A stretch of DNA of 64,000 nt from assembly GCF_004681185.1 (NCBI RefSeq), contig NZ_SRIF01000001.1, forward strand, positions 1,116,001 through 1,180,000, read 5' to 3'. The stretch is from Haloarcula amylovorans. Its GTDB lineage: Archaea; Halobacteriota; Halobacteria; Halobacteriales; Haloarculaceae. The notes beneath the pieces were generated by a model, which was not told the DNA's origin, ran no database searches, and worked only from the letters and a program-made list of their open reading frames with translations. The position numbers were made by a program, and so were the translations under genes. How positions within the stretch are numbered: position 1 is the first letter of the stretch; the number at the start of each line of letters is the position of its first letter. Shown here piece after piece: positions 43,601 through 52,261 of this stretch.

Positions 43601-44182
43601 TCACGCGACACCGCCCAGCAGACTCCCGACGGTGTAGGCGACGATCGCTGCGAGCATCCCGACGAGGAACATCTCGACGCCGTTGTAATACCAGCGACGC
43701 GAAGTGACGAGACTCCGACTCGCGCCAACGGCGAAGAACGCGAAGCCGGTAAACGCGATAGAAATCGGGAAGGACGGTGTGAGTTCGAAGATGTACGGAG
43801 TCAGCGGAGCCCAGCCGGCGACGACGAACGCTATGAACGTGACGAAAGCCGTTCTTCCGGGCGATTTTCCGTCGTCCAACTCGTCCGGCCGCCGAGAGGG
43901 GCCGTCGTGGACGGAGCGCTGGTAGTCGAGTTCCGACCGGCGGCTGAGGTAGTTGCTCATCCCCATCGAGAAGCCGTCCGCGAACAGGTTCGCCGCGCCC
44001 AAGACGAGAACGATAGACGGATTCAGGGCGGCTCCGGCGACGCCCGAGACGACGGCGAACGTGGTGACGATCCCGTCGTTCGCGCCGTAGATGACTTCGG
44101 CGAGGTACCGCCCAGAGGATTCGACATCGTCGCCGAGCAGACGTTCTATCATCTCGGTGGGCAATTCGAATACTGACGGCAA
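43601..44182 (-). CDS. VIT1/CCC1 family transporter
   Basis: A 193-residue membrane protein with five predicted helices. The N-terminal SSGRYLAEVIYGANDGIVTT is the family signature, and LFADGFSMGMSNYLSRRSEL follows. It lacks the long soluble metal-binding domain of plant VIT1, so it is the short type thought to move Fe2+ or Mn2+. It follows the Tp34-like gene on the same strand (68 bp gap). Confidence 0.9.
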   Translation of the reverse strand: MPSVFELPTEMIERLLGDDVESSGRYLAEVIYGANDGIVTTFAVVSGVAGAALNPSIVLVLGAANLFADGFSMGMSNYLSRRSELDYQRSVHDGPSRRPDELDDGKSPGRTAFVTFIAFVVAGWAPLTPYIFELTPSFPISIAFTGFAFFAVGASRSLVTSRRWYYNGVEMFLVGMLAAIVAYTVGSLLGGVA

Positions 44183-44250
44183 AATGTCGTCGGTATGGCG
44201 GGTGTCCAGCTATTGGGGAAGTCGCAGGAGAACGGTGTCAGCGACTGCTA

Positions 44251-44796
44251 TTAGTCCTGTCCGGTCTCGATGTCGATCTCTTCGAAGGTGACTTCCGCTG
44301 TCTCGCCGTAGCGGTCGCCGTTCTGTTCGTCGTGACGGTGGAACTCGGGCGGTTCGATGGTGACGTGAAGGTCGTAGGTTCCGCCCTCGGGTACTTCGAC
44401 GTTCGCGCCGTAGTGGTAGACACCGGGGTGCCAGAGAAACGACAGTTCGAAGGGACCGTACGCTTCGCCGTCGCGTTCGAGCGTCGCGCTCACGTCGCAA
44501 TACGGGACGAACCGCTTGTCACCGGCGTCGGCGACGACGACTTCGAGGTGGCAGTTCTCGTCATCGGGTTCGACGAACTCGAACTCTCCCTCCTCGACCA
44601 GCTCGTACATCCCTTCGGCTTCCTCCTGTGCGTACCCGACGACGTACTCTCCGACTTCCGTCTTGTCGCCGTCGTTGGCGATGGTGTTGGCCATGTACGC
44701 CACCGAGGTCTGGTAGGCCGCGCCCTCGGTCTTTGATTGCTGAATCTGGTTGCGGTCCACCTCGTCGCTCGGCTGTTTCTGCGGGTTGTCAGGCAT
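44251..44796 (-). CDS. Tp34-like (Fe2+-transport periplasmic-type) domain protein
   Basis: A 181-residue acidic beta-sandwich protein with EGMYELVEEGEFEFVEPDDE, CHLEVVVADAGDKRFVPYCD, LSFLWHPGVYHYGANVEVPE and IEPPEFHRHDEQN, the Ig-like layout of P19/Tp34 metal-binding proteins (His/Met-rich sites). Unlike bacterial relatives it has no signal peptide, so it is probably cytoplasmic. With the neighbouring VIT/CCC1 gene it suggests iron or copper handling; haloarchaeal databases use the name DUF7350. Confidence 0.8.
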   Translation of the reverse strand: MPDNPQKQPSDEVDRNQIQQSKTEGAAYQTSVAYMANTIANDGDKTEVGEYVVGYAQEEAEGMYELVEEGEFEFVEPDDENCHLEVVVADAGDKRFVPYCDVSATLERDGEAYGPFELSFLWHPGVYHYGANVEVPEGGTYDLHVTIEPPEFHRHDEQNGDRYGETAEVTFEEIDIETGQD

Positions 44797-44904
44797 CGCC
44801 CCGACGGTACGGGTCTGAAACCCCTAACGAGCGGACTTGCAAGTGCACTTTACCCATAATCGAGTGCAGAGCCGCTGCGCTTTCGTCCGACGTGAGCCGA
44901 GCCG

Positions 44905-45585
44905 TCAGTACTCCCAGAGTCGGTCGATACGCTCTGCGATCTCGTCGTTGTCCTCCCGGAGCGTCTCGACGTCCGTCTCGCCCGCGATATTGACGACGTG
45001 GACTTCCCCGCGGCGGCCGCCGTAGACGTCCTGGAAGTCGTAGACGACGCCGACGACGTCCACCGCATCGGGCACGTCGTCGCTCTCGCGGAGGAGTTCG
45101 ACCTGGCGGTCGACGTTGTACTCGACGAGGTGGTTTATCGCGTCCGTGCGGTCGAGGTCGTCGGGGAGCGCCTCGACGCCGGGTTCGAGGTGGGGTTTCA
45201 GCAGGCCGAGACAGTGTTCGATGCCCGCCGGCTCGTCCACGCCGTCGGTCAGAGCGTCGTAGGTGGCCGTCACCGCGCCACAGCCGGTGTGACCGACGAC
45301 GATCGCCGTCTCGGTGCCCGTATGCGCGAGCGGATAGAGTACGTCACCCGAGACCACTTCCCCCGCCTCGGTCTGCTGGACGACGCGGTTGCCGATGTTG
45401 CCGCAGGTGAAGAGGTGCCCGGGTTCCTCGTTGCCCCAGATGTGGTCCTGCAGGACGCGGGAGTCCGAACAGCAGACCGTGACGGCGTCGGGGGCCTGTC
45501 CGTCCTGTACGTCGTCGAAGCGAGTGTCGAACTCCTCGGCGTGGCTCTCGTTCTGTGCGAGCAGGTCGACGACTGTCTCGTGCAT
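44905..45585 (-). CDS. beta-carbonic anhydrase
   Basis: A 226-residue enzyme interconverting CO2 and bicarbonate. The zinc site is visible as VTVCCSDSRVLQDHIWG and the HTGCGAVTATYDAL pair, with GNIGNRVVQ between them. The start at 45585 is favoured over a longer open frame, because an AAATTT-type promoter element lies about 27 nt before it. It is divergent from the NicO/RcnA-type transporter. Confidence 0.93.
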   Translation of the reverse strand: MHETVVDLLAQNESHAEEFDTRFDDVQDGQAPDAVTVCCSDSRVLQDHIWGNEEPGHLFTCGNIGNRVVQQTEAGEVVSGDVLYPLAHTGTETAIVVGHTGCGAVTATYDALTDGVDEPAGIEHCLGLLKPHLEPGVEALPDDLDRTDAINHLVEYNVDRQVELLRESDDVPDAVDVVGVVYDFQDVYGGRRGEVHVVNIAGETDVETLREDNDEIAERIDRLWEY

Positions 45586-45607
45586 ACCGGGGAGTGGATA
45601 CCCCAGC

Positions 45608-45619
45608 AAGAAATTTCTT
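45608..45619 (-). promoter_or_regulatory. AT palindrome over the carbonic anhydrase promoter
   Basis: AAGAAATTTCTT is a perfect 12 bp palindrome centred about 28 nt before the ATG at 45585. It serves as the TATA region and could also be bound by a dimeric regulator. Confidence 0.45.
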
Positions 45620-45715
45620 ACCGAATTGGACGGGGCCAGCCTGTACGAGTATGAGGGAATCCCCCGTCGAGTATTAACAATCACTAAGAATGCGCCCGGA
45701 GATACAGAGATATCG

Positions 45716-46585
45716 ATGTTACACGGCGACGCCTTCGGGTTGCTCCTCGGCGCGGTCGCACTGGGTGCAGTCCACGGCATCGAACCGGGTCACGGCTGGC
45801 CCGTCGCGGCCTCCTACGCCCTCGATCAGTCGAACAAGTGGCTATACGGGTTCGCCGCGAGCCTCCTCATCGGAATCGGCCACCTCGTCAGCAGCATCGC
45901 CATGGTCGCCGTGTTCTTCTACGCCAAGTCCTACTTCGAGTTGACGCAGGTCAACGAACCGCTGACGCTGGCCCCCGGTGTAGAGATTGGCGGCCCGGTG
46001 AGCATCGTGGCGGGCATCTTGTTGATCGCGCTCGGCGTCCGCGAGTACACCCACGGCCACTCACACGGGCACGTGTCGGACGACGACGGTCAGCACGACC
46101 ACACTCACGATGGCGGCGGCCACCACGGCCATCACGACCACCGGGGTCACAGCGACGGGCACGACCACCACGCCGACCACACCCGCGACCACGACCACCC
46201 CGCTGCCCACTCCCCGGATGGCTTCCTTGCTCGACTGAAGGGCGCTCTCCCGTTCGCGGGCGGCCACTCCCACGACCACGGCGAGCGTGACGACGCCACC
46301 GACCGCGGGATGCTCGGCATCGCGTGGTTCGCCTTCCTCCTGGGATTCGCCCACGAGGAGGAGTTCGAGATTATCGCGCTGTGTGCCGGGTCGACTCACT
46401 GTCTGGAACTGATGAGCGCGTACGCGTTCACGGTTATCGTCGGCATCGTCGGCCTGACGCTGCTGTTGCTCGCGGGCTACGAGCACTTCGAGGAGACCGT
46501 CGAGTCCTACACGGGCTATCTGCCCGTCTTCTCGGCCGTCGTCCTCGTCAGCATGGGGGTCGGGTTCGTCGTCGGCCTATTTTGA
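45716..46585 (+). CDS. NicO/RcnA-type nickel/cobalt transporter with His-rich loop
   Basis: A 289-residue membrane protein with about six helices. The N-terminal GAVHGIEPGHGWPVAASYAL carries the conserved HxxxxGH motif, and the second half has LGFAHEEEFEIIALCAG. The loop between helices three and four (residues 113-188) holds 23 His residues with Asp/Gly, a metal-binding sink. The family exports or imports Ni2+/Co2+. It is divergent from the carbonic anhydrase gene; a GTATTAAC element lies near 45671-45678. Confidence 0.92.
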   Translation: MLHGDAFGLLLGAVALGAVHGIEPGHGWPVAASYALDQSNKWLYGFAASLLIGIGHLVSSIAMVAVFFYAKSYFELTQVNEPLTLAPGVEIGGPVSIVAGILLIALGVREYTHGHSHGHVSDDDGQHDHTHDGGGHHGHHDHRGHSDGHDHHADHTRDHDHPAAHSPDGFLARLKGALPFAGGHSHDHGERDDATDRGMLGIAWFAFLLGFAHEEEFEIIALCAGSTHCLELMSAYAFTVIVGIVGLTLLLLAGYEHFEETVESYTGYLPVFSAVVLVSMGVGFVVGLF

Positions 46586-46774
46586 CTACGCCGCCGATGC
46601 GAGTCGATAGGTGTCGTAGCCGGCGTAGGAAACCAGCGCGACGCTCACCGCGATGGCCGCGAGGCCGACGACCAGTCCGAGCCCCCAGTACGCCCAGATA
46701 CCGGCCCCGAGCAACGCGCCGGCGAGGAGAAAGAGGACGACGAGACGAACCAAGTAGCGAAGGTCCGGTTCCAT
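46586..46774 (-). CDS. small two-TM membrane protein, function unknown
   Basis: A 62-residue protein with two membrane helices (about 10-28 and 33-52) and no motif I recognise. Its stop abuts that of the NicO-type gene (convergent, no gap). The ATG at 46774 has a TATA-like GTATTTG about 28 nt upstream; a TTG nine codons earlier is less likely. Confidence 0.7.
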   Translation of the reverse strand: MEPDLRYLVRLVVLFLLAGALLGAGIWAYWGLGLVVGLAAIAVSVALVSYAGYDTYRLASAA

Positions 46775-46798
46775 GCGGGACGCTTCGAGGTGAACCGG

Positions 46799-46805
46799 CA
46801 AATAC
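46799..46805 (-). promoter_or_regulatory. TATA-like element of the small membrane protein gene
   Basis: GTATTTG on the minus strand, centred about 28 nt before the ATG at 46774. Confidence 0.4.
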
Positions 46806-46846
46806 GTTCGCCGACGTGGACGACAGGAGGAACTTCCGACGTGCCA

Positions 46847-47785
46847 TCAGCGGCCGGAGAACAAGCCGCCGAGGCGGGCGAACACCGGCGAGAGTTCCGC
46901 CGCGAGCGCCTGCCGTTTGAGGAGGACGAATCCGAGGAAGATGACGAGGAAGCCGGCGATATCGAGTGCCGCGAGCGTCTCCTCCAGTGCCAGCCAGCCA
47001 GCGACGGCGGCGAAGATAGGCGCGGCGTAAGAGACGAGATTTATCTCGATAGCCCCGAGGCTGGCCAGTAAGTCGAAATAGATGACGTAGCCGACGGCGC
47101 TCGCGAACACCGCCAGATACAGCAGGGCGGCGACGCCGACGGCGGAGAACTCGGCCTGCGCGAGCGACTCGCCGGGGAGTGAGAAACTGATGGCGTGGAG
47201 CAAGACCGCGCCGAAGGCGTTCGACCACGCGACCATCCCCTCCGAGGAGATGCCGCCGTCGAGGCGCTGGACGAAGACGCTTCCCAGCGCAACGGAGGCG
47301 GCCGCGAGCAGGACGAACGCCGGCGCGATAGCTTCGGCACCGAGCAAGTCCGAGGGGTCCGGGCGGGCGACGAGCACCACACCGACGAAGCCGAGCGTGA
47401 GACCGAGCGTCCCGAGCAGCGACAGTCGCTCCTCGGGGAGGAACAGCCGGGAGAACACCGTGGAGAGGATGGGACTCATTCCGACGAGGATGGCCGCAAC
47501 GCCACTCGTGACGCCCGTCTCGCCGACGAAAAGAAAGGCGTTGTACAGCGCGATGATGAGCGTCCCTTCGACGAGGAGCGTGAGCCAGTCCGCGCGGGTG
47601 CGAGGAAGCCAGTAGTCGCTCGTCGCCGCGGCGTAGACGAGCATCAACGCGCCGGCGACGTCGTACCGAATCGCCGCGAAGAGGACCGGCGGGAACGCGT
47701 CGAGACCCGCTTTGATAGCCATAAACGACGTCCCCCAGAGTGCTGCCAACAGGACGAACAGCGTGGCCGACCGACGGTCGCTCAT
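46847..47785 (-). CDS. DMT superfamily transporter (EamA repeats)
   Basis: A 312-residue protein with ten predicted membrane helices in two EamA repeats: LFVLLAALWGTSFMAIKAGL at the N-terminus and SAVGYVIYFDLLASLGA, LVSYAAPIFAAVAGWLAL in the second repeat. The family exports amino acids, drugs or metabolites; no substrate can be deduced. The long upstream frame is antisense to the UPF0104 gene, so the ATG at 47785 is used. Confidence 0.9.
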   Translation of the reverse strand: MSDRRSATLFVLLAALWGTSFMAIKAGLDAFPPVLFAAIRYDVAGALMLVYAAATSDYWLPRTRADWLTLLVEGTLIIALYNAFLFVGETGVTSGVAAILVGMSPILSTVFSRLFLPEERLSLLGTLGLTLGFVGVVLVARPDPSDLLGAEAIAPAFVLLAAASVALGSVFVQRLDGGISSEGMVAWSNAFGAVLLHAISFSLPGESLAQAEFSAVGVAALLYLAVFASAVGYVIYFDLLASLGAIEINLVSYAAPIFAAVAGWLALEETLAALDIAGFLVIFLGFVLLKRQALAAELSPVFARLGGLFSGR

Positions 47786-47849
47786 ATCCGACGATGCCGC
47801 GGCAGGTGGATAACGGTGGCCATCGGCGAGCGTCCGCGACGAGTAGCGG

Positions 47850-48893
47850 TCACTCCAGTGCTCGCCAGACGGTGACCGAGAGGTACAGCGAAGCCGTCCC
47901 GCCGACGGCGACGACGAGCCAGTAGGTCGCGAGTCGGAAGACGACGACACCGGCCGCGGCCAGTTCCGGCGGGATGCCGACGACGACCAGCGCACCGGTG
48001 AGCCCGACTTCCGTAGTCCCCAAGCCGCCCGGCGTCGGCAGGAACGCGAGGACGCCGGCCGCCGGGACGAGAAACAGTGCGAGACCGAGGGAAACGGAGA
48101 CATCCACGGCCGCGAGGCCAAGCAGGAGCGCCGACGAGAAAGAGAGCCAGCCCAGCAGCGCGAACGCACTCGCCACGGCGAGGCGACGGGAGTCGTTTGT
48201 CGCGGTGCCGAACCGATCGAGAAACGTAGCGACACCGTCGGTGACTCTGTCGGGTTCGAGCGCTGCGGCAATGCGCGTCGAGACGCGGCCGGCCGTCCCT
48301 CTGACGAAGGCGGCGACGCGTTCGACGAGTCCAGCGACTCGGTGCCGGTGGTAGACGACGGCTCCGCCGACCAGTAGCGCGAGGACGACGACTGTCAGCA
48401 GGCCGAGGACGAACGGACCACCGAACGCTACCGGCGGGTCCAAAAGCAGCACCGTCAGTCCGAGGGCCGTCCCGCCAAGCGAACCGGCGAAGATGAGGAG
48501 TTCACTGGCCGCGACAGCCCCGAACAGGTCACGAAAATGCCCGTCACTGTTCTCCGAGAGGACGTACGCGATGATGGCCGACCCGCCAGCGTTCCCCAAT
48601 GGAAGCACCAGTTTGCCGAACGTCCCCGACAGGTAACAGAGCTGAACGAGGCGTCTGGAGAGCGACTCGTCGGTACCGCGCAGAATCGTCGCCGTCGCCA
48701 TTCCCCAGCACAGTTGCGCGCCGACCGCCGTGACGGCCGCGAGGCCGACAAAAGTGAGGTCGGCCGCGGCGAGCGCCGACAGCATTCTGTCGGTATCGAC
48801 GGAGAGGAACAGCAACGAAAGCAGGAGAACGGCGGCGAGCCCCCCAACGAGCAGGCGGTAGGAACTCTCCCGTGCCGTCGCCGTCGTTGCCAT
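47850..48893 (-). CDS. UPF0104/lysylphosphatidylglycerol-synthetase-TM-like flippase domain protein
   Basis: A 347-residue protein with about eight membrane helices. It shows the UPF0104 (YbhN) features: LSGTFGKLVLPLGNAGGSAI, RRLAVASAFALLGWLSFSSA, and LVPAAGVLAFLPTPGGLGTT followed by EVGLTGALVVVG. Related domains act as lipid flippases or sugar-lipid transporters. It is on the same strand as DMT (64 bp gap) and SurE. Confidence 0.88.
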   Translation of the reverse strand: MATTATARESSYRLLVGGLAAVLLLSLLFLSVDTDRMLSALAAADLTFVGLAAVTAVGAQLCWGMATATILRGTDESLSRRLVQLCYLSGTFGKLVLPLGNAGGSAIIAYVLSENSDGHFRDLFGAVAASELLIFAGSLGGTALGLTVLLLDPPVAFGGPFVLGLLTVVVLALLVGGAVVYHRHRVAGLVERVAAFVRGTAGRVSTRIAAALEPDRVTDGVATFLDRFGTATNDSRRLAVASAFALLGWLSFSSALLLGLAAVDVSVSLGLALFLVPAAGVLAFLPTPGGLGTTEVGLTGALVVVGIPPELAAAGVVVFRLATYWLVVAVGGTASLYLSVTVWRALE

Positions 48894-48925
48894 TTAGTCG
48901 TGTTCGGCCGTCGGCGGGTATCAAT

Positions 48926-49723
48926 CTACGGGCTAGCAGCGGGGTCGTACGTCTCGGCGAGGGCGTCGAGGGACTCGTGGTGTTCGGTCGTGTGCGGGGC
49001 GGTGAGCGGTGAGACGCTGACCTTCCCGTCGACGACGGCCCGGCGGTCGCTTCCCTCCGGGTCGGGGATGTCGCCCTCGGCCATGCGCTCCCAGATGCGG
49101 TCGTGGAGCGTCACGGCGTCGCCGTCGCGGACGGCCCCCATCTCGTACACCCGCGAGGGCTGGGTCACCTCGATATCGGCCGGTCCCCACTCGGCGACGG
49201 GCGCGTTGACGTTGAGGTAGTCACACTGCTCGAAGACGCCCGCTTCGAAGGCGTGGTCGGCGAGATACGCCGTCGCGCGGACGGCCTCGGCGTAGCTGTC
49301 GCCGTCGGCTTCGATGTCGGCGAAGGCGGTGTCGTCGCGCACCGGGATGTACATCGAGACAGCTATTGCCGGCACCTCGAAGAACGTCGACTCGACGGCG
49401 GCGCTGACGGTCCCCGAGCGCCCAAGGACGTACGCGCCGAGGTTCGCACCGCGATTACAGCCGGCAACCACGAGGTCCGTCTCGGGCACCAGCGCCTCCA
49501 GCCCGGCGACGACGCAGTCCGTCGGCGTCCCCTCGACGACGTAGCCGAGTTCGTGCTCTCGAACGGTGACTTCGTGGGAGATTGCGCGACCGACGGCGCT
49601 CTGGTCGTCCGCCGGCGCGACCACCGTCACGTCACCGACCGCGTCGAGTCCGTCGTAGACGGCCCGCAACCCGGCGCTCTCGATGCCGTCGTCGTTCGTC
49701 AGCAGGATGGTCGGCTCGTCCAT
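48926..49723 (-). CDS. surE: 5'/3'-nucleotidase SurE
   Basis: A 265-residue phosphatase acting on nucleoside 5'- or 3'-monophosphates. The metal site is visible as ILLTNDDGIESAGLRAV, followed by VAPADDQSAVGRAISHEVTV and the signature LVVAGCNRGANLGAYVLGRSGTVSAAVE. The usual SG.N motif reads CNRGANLG, a common archaeal variation. The start at 49723 opens with MDEPTILLTNDD; the longer frame is non-coding in character. Confidence 0.95.
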   Translation of the reverse strand: MDEPTILLTNDDGIESAGLRAVYDGLDAVGDVTVVAPADDQSAVGRAISHEVTVREHELGYVVEGTPTDCVVAGLEALVPETDLVVAGCNRGANLGAYVLGRSGTVSAAVESTFFEVPAIAVSMYIPVRDDTAFADIEADGDSYAEAVRATAYLADHAFEAGVFEQCDYLNVNAPVAEWGPADIEVTQPSRVYEMGAVRDGDAVTLHDRIWERMAEGDIPDPEGSDRRAVVDGKVSVSPLTAPHTTEHHESLDALAETYDPAASP

Positions 49724-49945
49724 ACGGCGTCTGGGGCTGTCTGCGAGAAAAACCCCTTGCCTATCGCGCTCGTGGTTCTCACTCGCTTCGCCCTTTGAAC
49801 TGCGCGACTGCTCGCGGCTCCCTACGGTCACCGCTCGCTTTCCGAGGGGCGCGAGCGGAGTGAGCGGCCCTCGCTACTGCTCACGGGTCGTTTCTCCCCG
49901 TTCGCTGTCCGCGGTTCTCACTCGCTTCGCTCGCTCCGAACCGCG
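49724..49945. other. 222 bp gap between surE and the Rsm22-like gene
   Basis: It contains repeated GCGAGCGGAGTGAGCGG-type runs (CTCACTCGCTTCGC, GCTCGCTCCGAACCGCG) that form weak hairpins, a pattern of haloarchaeal intergenic DNA. No gene or clear promoter is seen. Confidence 0.5.
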
Positions 49946-51367
49946 CTATCTCGCTCTATCCACCGTCGTCTCACCGTCGACGACGACGTTGTACGCTTCC
50001 TCGTCGTCGTTCCAGAGGACGAGTGCGTTCTGCAGCGAGAGGAGGTCCCCGTAGTCAGCTTCTCGAAGGTCGTCGTTCAGCAACGTCGACTCGGTGACGA
50101 CGGCGAAGTGGTCGACTTGCTGGCTCCCGTCGCCCAGCAGGTACAGCGGGTTCGAGTCGCCCTCCGAGAGGTCGCGGCTGAGTTTGATTCCCAGTAGGTT
50201 CACCCGGCCGGTGACGTAGTTCTCGGCGTCGGCCATCGGCGCGTGCGTCCCACGGTCGGGCGTCAGTTCGATGGCCCGCTGGTCGTCTTTTCGGAGGACG
50301 CTGTAGGCGTACTGCACGTCGACGTTGACGAACTCGCCGGTGCCGCCAGCGGCGTCGTCGAGGCGTTTCTGCATCGACGGCACCTCGATGTCTGGTTTGC
50401 GGTCGAACGACCACGATTCGCCCTCGGGGGACTGGTGGGGCCAGAGGCGAACCGTCGGTGCGTACACCGTCGCCGGGCCGTCGTCGGCGACAGCGCGCTC
50501 GATCTCGCGCAGTTCCGTCGCGGTGTTCCGGTCGGCCGGTTCCAGCGCCACCACCGTCCCGTCCTCGGCGAGCGCGTCGAAGTACCGCTCGACGACGGCG
50601 ACTGGGTCGGCCAGTTCGTTGAGGACGTTGCCGAACAGCACGAGATCGAACGGCTCGTCGCCCGTCTCGGCTTCGATATCGACTTCCTCCGCCGTCTCCC
50701 GGTGGACGGTGACACTGACGTTCGACCCGGTATCGGAGAGCAGCGTGTCGAGCACGTCGGCCGCGGCGCTGGGTTCGACGGCGTGGTACTCCACGAGGGC
50801 CTCGTCGGGCAGCAAATCGAGGAGTCCCAGTGCCGGGCCGCCGACGCCCGCCCCCACGTCGAGCACGCGGAGTTGCGACGGGAGCAGGCCATCCGCCAGC
50901 AGGTCTGCGAGGACGTACTGCGCGACTGCGTAGTAATCGGGCAGGTGGTAGATTGCGTAGCCGTGAGCCGTCAGGTCGTCGTACTCGACGGACGCCCGGT
51001 CGAGGTAGCGCTCTTTCACCTCGCGGATGCGCTCGCGGAGTCGGTCGCCGCTCTCGCCGCGCGCCCAGTCGTCGCCGTAGGCATCCGCGAGCATCGACTC
51101 GACGCGCTGTTCGTACTCGTCAGGGAACCGCTCGACGCCGTGGAACGGCCCCGCCGGTGAGAGCGGTCCCTCCGGGGCGGGGACAAAGGTGCCGTCGTCT
51201 TCTTCGACGATGGCGAGGTCGACCGCCTCCTCGCGGAGCACCTGCTTGACGACCGCCGGGTGGGGCTGGCCTTCGACGTACTCGTACAGTTCCTCGGGGT
51301 CTAGCGGCCGGACGTTTCGGAGGTACTTGGCGTTCTCGCGTATCTGTCGGCGCGTCTCGGGGTTCAT
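49946..51367 (-). CDS. Rsm22-like small-ribosomal-subunit-associated methyltransferase
   Basis: A 473-residue protein. The N-terminal helical part (IRENAKYLRNVRPLDPEEL, ERVESMLADAYGDDWARGES) precedes a Rossmann SAM-methyltransferase core with motif I LRVLDVGAGVGGPALGLLDL and FDLVLFGNVLNELADP. This matches Rsm22 family proteins, linked to the small ribosomal subunit in mitochondria. The Cys-rich zinc/Fe-S motif of eukaryotic members is not visible. Its start overlaps the tyrA stop by 4 bp. Confidence 0.86.
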   Translation of the reverse strand: MNPETRRQIRENAKYLRNVRPLDPEELYEYVEGQPHPAVVKQVLREEAVDLAIVEEDDGTFVPAPEGPLSPAGPFHGVERFPDEYEQRVESMLADAYGDDWARGESGDRLRERIREVKERYLDRASVEYDDLTAHGYAIYHLPDYYAVAQYVLADLLADGLLPSQLRVLDVGAGVGGPALGLLDLLPDEALVEYHAVEPSAAADVLDTLLSDTGSNVSVTVHRETAEEVDIEAETGDEPFDLVLFGNVLNELADPVAVVERYFDALAEDGTVVALEPADRNTATELREIERAVADDGPATVYAPTVRLWPHQSPEGESWSFDRKPDIEVPSMQKRLDDAAGGTGEFVNVDVQYAYSVLRKDDQRAIELTPDRGTHAPMADAENYVTGRVNLLGIKLSRDLSEGDSNPLYLLGDGSQQVDHFAVVTESTLLNDDLREADYGDLLSLQNALVLWNDDEEAYNVVVDGETTVDRAR

Positions 51368-52098
51368 GATAAGGTCTCGTAGAGTTCGGCGAAATCGTCG
51401 CGGTCGGCGTCGGCGACGCGGCGGGCCGCCTCGGCGACGCGGTCGGCCCCCTCGAAGGTCTCCTGGATGTCGGCGTAGACGTGGGCGTCGCCGCCAGTGA
51501 CCTGTTCGACGAGGTCTGCCATACCCGCCGAGATAGGCGTGTGGAACCGGTCTGGAACGTCGGCGGCGGCGAGTGCATAGGCGAGGACGGCGGCGTGTGC
51601 ACCCGCCTGTACTGTCTCCATCGCCTCGTCGTGTTCCTCGGGGGTCGTTTCGAACGTGTCATTGCCGGCCGCGGCGAGCGCGCCAACTACGACATCCACG
51701 GCGTCGCCGCCGGCGTCCGTGACGACGGCGACGTTGCCCGGCGCGTTCTCCGGAGCGAACAGCGGGTGGAGGCTCGCTCGCTGCGTCTTCGGGGCGGCGG
51801 CCGCCATCGCCGAGAGCGGGGCGGCCATATTGCCGGTCACGTCGACCATGGCGTCGGTCGCACGCGGGGCGTACTCCTCGATGGCAACCCCGGCGACCGG
51901 CATCGGCACGGCGATACAGACCACGTCGAAGAAGTCGTCGGTGTCGGGCGGGACCGCACTCCCACCGACCGCCTCGGCTGCCCGTCGAGCGGCGTCGCTG
52001 TCGGTATCGGTGAAGGCAATCGTCGCGTCGGTGTGGTCCCGCAGCGTCCGGGCGAACCACTCCCCCATCGACCCGGCACCGACGACGAGGACGTTCAT
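51364..52098 (-). CDS. tyrA: prephenate/arogenate dehydrogenase
   Basis: A 244-residue NAD(P)-dependent enzyme of tyrosine synthesis: the dinucleotide fold VLVVGAGSMGEWFARTLRD, VVCIAVPMPVAGVAIEEYAP, DVTGNMAAPLSAM, ASLHPLFAPENAPG, and ALAAADVPDRFHTPISAGM. It is of the short archaeal type without a fused chorismate mutase. The stop overlaps the next gene's start by 4 bp. It draws on prephenate from AroQ encoded about 8 kb away. Confidence 0.91.
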   Translation of the reverse strand: MNVLVVGAGSMGEWFARTLRDHTDATIAFTDTDSDAARRAAEAVGGSAVPPDTDDFFDVVCIAVPMPVAGVAIEEYAPRATDAMVDVTGNMAAPLSAMAAAAPKTQRASLHPLFAPENAPGNVAVVTDAGGDAVDVVVGALAAAGNDTFETTPEEHDEAMETVQAGAHAAVLAYALAAADVPDRFHTPISAGMADLVEQVTGGDAHVYADIQETFEGADRVAEAARRVADADRDDFAELYETLS

Positions 52099-52230
52099 GC
52101 GACGAGCGTAGCCCGTCCCGTCTCAAAAGGCGTTCGGTCACCCGTCGCGGCCCGGTTTTGAACGACTGCCGATGGAGAGCTAGACGGTAGTCGTAACCGG
52201 CGACGGCAACGGGACCGCGGCCCCCTAAAC

Positions 52231-52236
52231 GCTTAT
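52231..52236 (+). promoter_or_regulatory. TATA-like element of the FAH-family gene
   Basis: GCTTAT is centred about 29 nt before the ATG at 52262, within the stretch CTAAACGCTTATCC. Confidence 0.45.
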
Positions 52237-52261
52237 CCGTCGGCCCCGAGTCGTCGTTTTC

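Noticed and set aside
44835..44844. ACTTGCAAGT 10 bp palindrome upstream of the Tp34-like gene
   Set aside because: Too short to distinguish from chance; not at the expected promoter position.
47786..48271. 162-codon N-terminal extension of the DMT transporter
   Set aside because: It is antisense to the UPF0104 gene and Ser/Arg-rich.
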